From NCBI GenBank assembly GCA_049602155.1, contig JBMYRH010000001.1, positions 372,001-436,000 of the forward strand: a stretch of 64,000 nt of DNA, given 5' to 3'. The translations under genes and the position numbers were made by a program. Positions 60,176 to 64,000 of this stretch are shown here, one piece after another (the stretch's first letter is position 1; each line of letters begins with the position of its first letter). A model generated the notes under the pieces. The model made no database searches. It worked only from the letters and a program-made list of their open reading frames with translations, and was not told the origin of the DNA. The stretch is from JBMYRH01 sp049602155. GTDB taxonomy: Bacteria; Myxococcota_A; UBA9042; PHBI01; JBMYRH01.

Positions 60176-61358
60176 CGCACTGGCCGCCATCTGTCTGCTC
60201 ATGAGCAGCTGCCTAGGCCCCCAAACGTCCGACGACTTACCGGTCGTCAGCACCACCTACCCCGCCGTCGAAGACATCCCCGCGCTAGAGAGCGTGCCGG
60301 CCCTTGAGTATCAATTGCTCACCCATCAAGGGTTTGAACCGGGGCTCATTCCACTCCGGATGGGCTTCGTGGACGGCGAGCCCTCGCCCTACTGGGACTT
60401 TGGCCCCGGCACCACGCTGCTAGCCCCCGTCTATTTGCTCGTCACCGACATCGCTCAAGACGGCTCCAGCTTCACGCCGCTCCCCGACCACCCGGTCCTC
60501 TTCGGCGTCATCCCGGGTCAGTTCGGCTACACCCCCTTATGGCAGGTGGTGCTGGTCCCGATCACGTCGGCCTACTCCCTCGAGCGGATCACCTCGGTGG
60601 GGGCGCTACAGGCGGCGCGTGACGAGGGCCTCGTCGGCGACTTCGTCGACCTGCCCATCGCCGTCGACTGCCCGATTGTACACCGTGACACCAGGTTAGA
60701 GGACCGCGACGGCGAGCGCACCCCGAAGACCGCCTATTGGGAGGGGTACAAGATCGGGTACTACGACCTCGGGTTCGCCATCGTCGATGTGGAGAAGTCG
60801 ACAGGAACCGAGGACGCCTTCTACGCGTTGCGCAGAGAGGGCGGAGAGCCCCTCGACGAGAGCGTGCGCGGCGTCGATATGAACGGAGATGGCGACCTGC
60901 TCGACAGCAACCACGTGTTCACCTCGCGGCCGGGCGATCCGACCTACACTCCGATGGTGCGGGCCACCGAGGTCGTCGTCACCGGTGAGACGATCTCGGT
61001 CGACACCCCTGAGGAAGAGCCTGACGTGCAGGGCCTCTCCGACCTCTTCGACGATGAAGGGCTCCCCCGACCCGAGCGCGTCGTCGCCCTCTACCCGACG
61101 TCATCGCTCCGTTACCTCCCGCGTGCGCCCCCCGTCGCCGATGCCCCCCCTGAGGCGACCGCTGACGATGAGGAGAGCTCAGATGGCGGTGACGCGACGG
61201 GATCGGACGACACCGACGCCACAGAGGCGGACAGCGCAGACGCGACAAGCTCAAGTGACGTGGACACCACCGAGGCGCCAATTGACGCAGCGGAGACAGG
61301 CTCAGCGCCCTCAACCGACGTCGAACCAGGCCCTGAACCTGAGGGGGACACCGAATGA
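60159..61358 (+). CDS. Lipoprotein of unknown function
   Basis: The product (about 399 residues) begins at TTG 60159, preceded by GAGG with 6-bp spacing and inside the end of the kinase gene. It has a signal peptide and lipobox (LAAICLLMSSCLGP). A globular region of about 300 residues (HQGFEPGLIPLRMGFVDGEP, TLLAPVYLLVTDIAQDGSSF, VDCPIVHRDTRLEDRDGE, KIGYYDLGFAIVDVEKSTGT) belongs to no family I know, followed by an acidic Asp/Thr/Ser tail. The overlaps suggest it works with the cytochrome c lipoprotein and barrel-like protein downstream. Confidence 0.75.
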   Translation: MSQRASALAAICLLMSSCLGPQTSDDLPVVSTTYPAVEDIPALESVPALEYQLLTHQGFEPGLIPLRMGFVDGEPSPYWDFGPGTTLLAPVYLLVTDIAQDGSSFTPLPDHPVLFGVIPGQFGYTPLWQVVLVPITSAYSLERITSVGALQAARDEGLVGDFVDLPIAVDCPIVHRDTRLEDRDGERTPKTAYWEGYKIGYYDLGFAIVDVEKSTGTEDAFYALRREGGEPLDESVRGVDMNGDGDLLDSNHVFTSRPGDPTYTPMVRATEVVVTGETISVDTPEEEPDVQGLSDLFDDEGLPRPERVVALYPTSSLRYLPRAPPVADAPPEATADDEESSDGGDATGSDDTDATEADSADATSSSDVDTTEAPIDAAETGSAPSTDVEPGPEPEGDTE

Positions 61359-61813
61359 AGCGCGCATTCCTCGGGGCGGCTCTAGCGGGGTGCATCGCGG
61401 TGCTCATGGGCGGCTGCATGGATCCGGACGTCGGGCCGCTCCAGGTCCCCTTCTGCACCAACGTCGACACCGACCCAGACGTCAGCGTGAGCTTCACAGA
61501 GGATGTCTTACCCCTGATGCATCGCTCTGTGGGCGGGTGCATGGGCTGCCACGACCCCACCATTGGCGACGCCGTGGGGGTCGCTGTCAGTGGGCTCGAC
61601 CTCCGCACGTTCAACTCACTAATGGCTGGCGGCGCCAACAGCGCGAGCACCATCGTCGTCCCTGGTGCCCCGTGTGACAGCGTCCTCTACCGGAAGCTGA
61701 CGACCGCGCCAGGCTCCGGGGCGCGTATGCCCAAGAACGGCCCCCCGTTCTTCACCCCCGATGAGCTAATGCTCGTCCATGACTGGATCGCGGAGGGTGG
61801 CCTTGAAGACTAA
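61355..61813 (+). CDS. Lipoprotein cytochrome c-like protein
   Basis: The 152-residue product has a signal peptide and lipobox (AVLMGGCMDP, Cys21) and one c-type heme site CMGCH (Cys62, Cys65, His66; 61538-61552), within FTEDVLPLMHRSVGGCMGCH. A later Met in GSGARMPKNGPPF is a candidate distal ligand. The arrangement resembles the small cytochrome c domain of planctomycete-type proteins. It should be tethered to the outer face of the inner membrane or the inner face of the outer membrane. It overlaps the lipoprotein gene by 4 bp (ATGA). Confidence 0.8.
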   Translation: MKRAFLGAALAGCIAVLMGGCMDPDVGPLQVPFCTNVDTDPDVSVSFTEDVLPLMHRSVGGCMGCHDPTIGDAVGVAVSGLDLRTFNSLMAGGANSASTIVVPGAPCDSVLYRKLTTAPGSGARMPKNGPPFFTPDELMLVHDWIAEGGLED

Positions 61814-62957
61814 CCCGTACATTGTCCGGGCAGCCCTCGCGCTCGTGGTCCTCCTTGTTGGCCTCACTGGGGCGGCCGTCGCGGTTGACCATCACTTCGC
61901 CGGCTCGGCGCAGCTCGACTACCTCGTCGTCCCCACACGAGACGATGGCCGAACGATCACCCTCGATGGGTTCACAGGGGAGCTCTCTCTCAAGCTCACG
62001 GCGGACGTCACCGAGGAGGTCTCCGTCCACGTCAAGACCTGCTACGGATGCCATGGCTTTGAGATCGGCATGTCCTTCGTCGACGTGAGCCTCCATGACG
62101 CCCTGACCTTCCGCGTGGGGCGCTTCAGTCCGTCCTTCGGCGACTTCCCCGTCCGCCATGACCCCGCCAATCACCGCACCAGTGACAAGCCGCTGCCCTA
62201 CGATATGGGGCGCATGTTGCGGCTCCGCGACTGGAACATGAGCGTCTTGCCCGCCCCCTACGTCGACAACGGCATCGAGGTTCGGGGGCATCACTACGGT
62301 GAGGTCGTCGACTTCGAGTACGCCGTCAGCGTCTTCGGCGGCCTCCGTGGTAGCCGAGGGGCGATGGACGTCGACTTTATCCAGAGCCGCTCAGGCAACC
62401 TCTACTACGTCGACAACAACTCTCAACCCAGCTTTGGAGGCCGGTTGGCTGTCGGGTTCACCCTCGGCGACGCAGGGACGCTTAAGCTCGGCGCCTCGGG
62501 GATGTACGGGACCTACGATCCCGACAATGAGCTGGACTACTTGCTCTTCGGTGGTGACCTAAGCCTCCACCTGGACAGCTTCAGCCTACGCGCCGAGTAC
62601 CTCATTCGGCGCACAAAGATGACCCTCGGAGAGTCACCCGAGGAGACCTTCCACTACGGACCAGGGGCCGACGGTGTCTACGATCCCTATTTCCTCAAAG
62701 ACGGCTGGTACCTTGAGACCGAGTACAACGTCGCCCAAGACTGGACGCTCGTCGGTCGCTTCGACGGGATGCGGCGCCTCGGCAATGTCCCCGTCGGCAG
62801 CCCTCTGCGAAAGAACAGCCTGGTGTTCCGCTACACCCTCGGCGTCCATTGGCGGGCCCACACTCACGTCAGCATGAAGCTCTCGAGTGAGCTCTATGAC
62901 TTCAGCGACTTTGCCGATGAGGCGGCCATCCACCTCGGCGTCGTGGGTAGGTTCTAG
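61803..62957 (+). CDS. Barrel-like outer-membrane protein with a CXXCH motif
   Basis: The product (about 384 residues) starts at TTG 61803, with GGAGG 6 bp upstream, and has a signal peptide (AALALVVLLVGLTGAAVAVD). Many short alternating strands (SLKLTADVTEEVSVHVKTCY, LSLHLDSFSLRAEYLIRRTK, SLVFRYTLGVHWRAHTHVSM) end in an aromatic (GVVGRF), suggesting a beta barrel. A CYGCH c-type heme motif lies at Cys80-His84 (62040-62054), next to FRVGRFSPSFGDFPVRHDPA. No other Cys is obvious. It overlaps the cytochrome gene by 11 bp. Confidence 0.65.
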   Translation: MKTNPYIVRAALALVVLLVGLTGAAVAVDHHFAGSAQLDYLVVPTRDDGRTITLDGFTGELSLKLTADVTEEVSVHVKTCYGCHGFEIGMSFVDVSLHDALTFRVGRFSPSFGDFPVRHDPANHRTSDKPLPYDMGRMLRLRDWNMSVLPAPYVDNGIEVRGHHYGEVVDFEYAVSVFGGLRGSRGAMDVDFIQSRSGNLYYVDNNSQPSFGGRLAVGFTLGDAGTLKLGASGMYGTYDPDNELDYLLFGGDLSLHLDSFSLRAEYLIRRTKMTLGESPEETFHYGPGADGVYDPYFLKDGWYLETEYNVAQDWTLVGRFDGMRRLGNVPVGSPLRKNSLVFRYTLGVHWRAHTHVSMKLSSELYDFSDFADEAAIHLGVVGRF

Positions 62958-63085
62958 CCACCGACTCGCCCGCGGGGGACCGGATAGCGACGGCACCAAC
63001 CCGCGCTCCAAGGGTCGACGAGTGTCCACGCGGGTTCAAGTGCCGCCTGCGTCACTCCCCAGCGCCGACGGAGTGGGCGAGTCAG
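62958..63085. other. Convergent intergenic region with inverted repeat
   Basis: The gap between the barrel-like gene and the leftward hydrolase contains AACCCGCG (62998-63005) and CGCGGGTT (63029-63036), a perfect 8-bp inverted repeat with a 23-nt loop. It could serve as a two-way terminator, but has no T-tract. Confidence 0.35.
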
Positions 63086-64000
63086 TCACTGAGCCATCGG
63101 CCACACGCGCCCGGCGAGGACCTCGAGCACGCGCTCAGGGGCCTCAAGCAGCGGCCAATGTCCTACCCCATCGAGCTTCACCAGCGTCTTTCCCTGTCGT
63201 GCATCCAATGCCTCGTAGTAGGCCTGAACATCAGCCAGCGGGGCGCGCTGGTCCGCCTCCCCGACGATAAAGAACACCGGCACGTTGACCGTCGGCATTT
63301 GACGCTTCAATGCGCTTCGGCTGAGGGCGGGCCACAGCTGGGACATCGCATACGCCTCCCCCTGTTCAGCGAGCTCCATGCGGAGCTTCCGTGCTGCCGG
63401 AGCATTCGCCTCTATCCCCCGCATCAGCTCTGCCGCATCGACCCCGGGTACCGTCCCCCCCCACCGGTCGAGCCAGGTCCAGAGCGTCTTCACTGCCGAC
63501 GGCTCAAGCTCGGGAGACCATGGCGGCTTGCCCAGCGGCTGTAGGGCCATCAACCCGTCGACATCTTGCCGGTCATGCGCTCGCCCTAGCGCCCACTGGT
63601 AGCCATGCGCCAGGGCCGCCTGCATGTCGACGATAGGCGCCAATAAAACCACCGCGTAGAAGGCCTCCGGGTGACGCTCAGCCGCCTGAAGCGCAGGGAG
63701 CGCGGCCACGCCCTCGGCGACCAACACCACGCGCTCCCTCTCGAACCAATTCGAGAGGAGCCCCGCGAGCTCAACCGTGTCATTGACCAAGCGCTCAAGG
63801 CTCAATGGGAAGTCTTCAAGGGCATCGGTAAACGACCGCTGCGTCCCGCGCTGGTCCCAATGCGCCACCACAAAGTGACGCTCTAGGCTCGCCGCGTACA
63901 CATGGGCGCTTGGGAGCGCCGAGCGCCCCGGCCCACCGTGCAGGTAAAGCATCACGGGCTGGGTGTCCGTCCGCCCGGAGATGTCGAGGTGCTGCGGTGT
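63086..64000 (-). CDS. Alpha/beta hydrolase (proline iminopeptidase-like), cut by window edge
   Basis: This frame is open to the window's end, so the N-terminus is missing; 305 codons including the stop are visible. It has HGGPG (oxyanion motif) and HWDQRGTQRSF, as in proline iminopeptidases, an acidic residue in VGEADQRAP and a His in VGHWPLLE. The nucleophile elbow, usually G-x-S-x-G, reads VLVAEGVAALPAL, with Gly (63710-63712) in place of Ser. If the frame is right it has lost peptidase activity. Confidence 0.8.
   Translation of the reverse strand, partial: TPQHLDISGRTDTQPVMLYLHGGPGRSALPSAHVYAASLERHFVVAHWDQRGTQRSFTDALEDFPLSLERLVNDTVELAGLLSNWFERERVVLVAEGVAALPALQAAERHPEAFYAVVLLAPIVDMQAALAHGYQWALGRAHDRQDVDGLMALQPLGKPPWSPELEPSAVKTLWTWLDRWGGTVPGVDAAELMRGIEANAPAARKLRMELAEQGEAYAMSQLWPALSRSALKRQMPTVNVPVFFIVGEADQRAPLADVQAYYEALDARQGKTLVKLDGVGHWPLLEAPERVLEVLAGRVWPMAQ

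Overview
The window is a GC-rich, gene-dense bacterial chromosome segment with 58 complete protein-coding genes, one gene cut by the right edge, and no rRNA, tRNA, CRISPR array or insertion sequence that I could recognise. A didermic, flagellated, sigma-54-rich bacterium is indicated by P-ring genes, outer-membrane barrels, lipoproteins and three EBP-type regulators. A MYXO-CTERM-like tail (about 54.6 kb), a Ser/Thr kinase joined to an AgmX/PglI-like tail, HEAT-repeat proteins and low-complexity acidic regions point to the Myxococcota/deltaproteobacterial lineage, perhaps near Bradymonadia. The lineage is an inference from protein character, not a database result.

Region 1 (1-29.8 kb) is a large flagellar locus in modules. 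Plus strand: flgF-flgG-flgA-flgI-flgJ-flgM-flgN-flgK-flgL, a 700-bp non-coding leader, the flagellin fliC, then fliD-fliS-fliT-like. Minus strand: motA-motB, and a 12-gene operon running leftwards from 24.9 to 12.8 kb (sigma-54 activator, flgB, flgC, fliE, fliF, fliG, fliH, fliI, a MotE/YlxF-like gene, fliK, flgD, flgE). Plus strand again: a second sigma-54 activator, then fliM-fliN-fliR-flhB. The two activators diverge, both lack receiver domains, and the DNA between them carries -24/-12 promoters and a tandem palindromic repeat that looks like an enhancer. A further good -24/-12 promoter precedes fliM. Genes one would expect but does not find here are flgH, fliJ, fliO, fliP, fliQ, flhA, flhF, fliA and rpoN; some may lie outside the window.

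Region 2 (29.9-47.6 kb) is mostly housekeeping: an aspartate-type aminotransferase, coaD, rsmD (altered catalytic motif), a protein with two Sm/Hfq-like folds, lon, an outer-membrane protein translationally coupled to an NtrC-type response regulator, a phosphofructokinase, a nadC-birA-coaX cofactor operon, phoH, a pseudo-receiver coiled-coil protein and a lipoprotein.

Region 3 (47.7-54.6 kb) is a tight four-gene plus-strand operon: RecD2-type helicase, RNB exoribonuclease, XPB-type helicase and Bax1 (DUF790) nuclease. It is the best candidate for a little-described functional module in the window.

Region 4 (54.5-64 kb) is envelope- and signalling-related: a secreted SGNH-type protein with a MYXO-CTERM-like tail, a HEAT protein, a small secreted protein, a Ser/Thr kinase with an AgmX/PglI-like C-terminus, a lipoprotein, a lipoprotein cytochrome c, a barrel-like protein that itself carries CXXCH, and an edge-truncated alpha/beta hydrolase whose nucleophile serine appears to be replaced.
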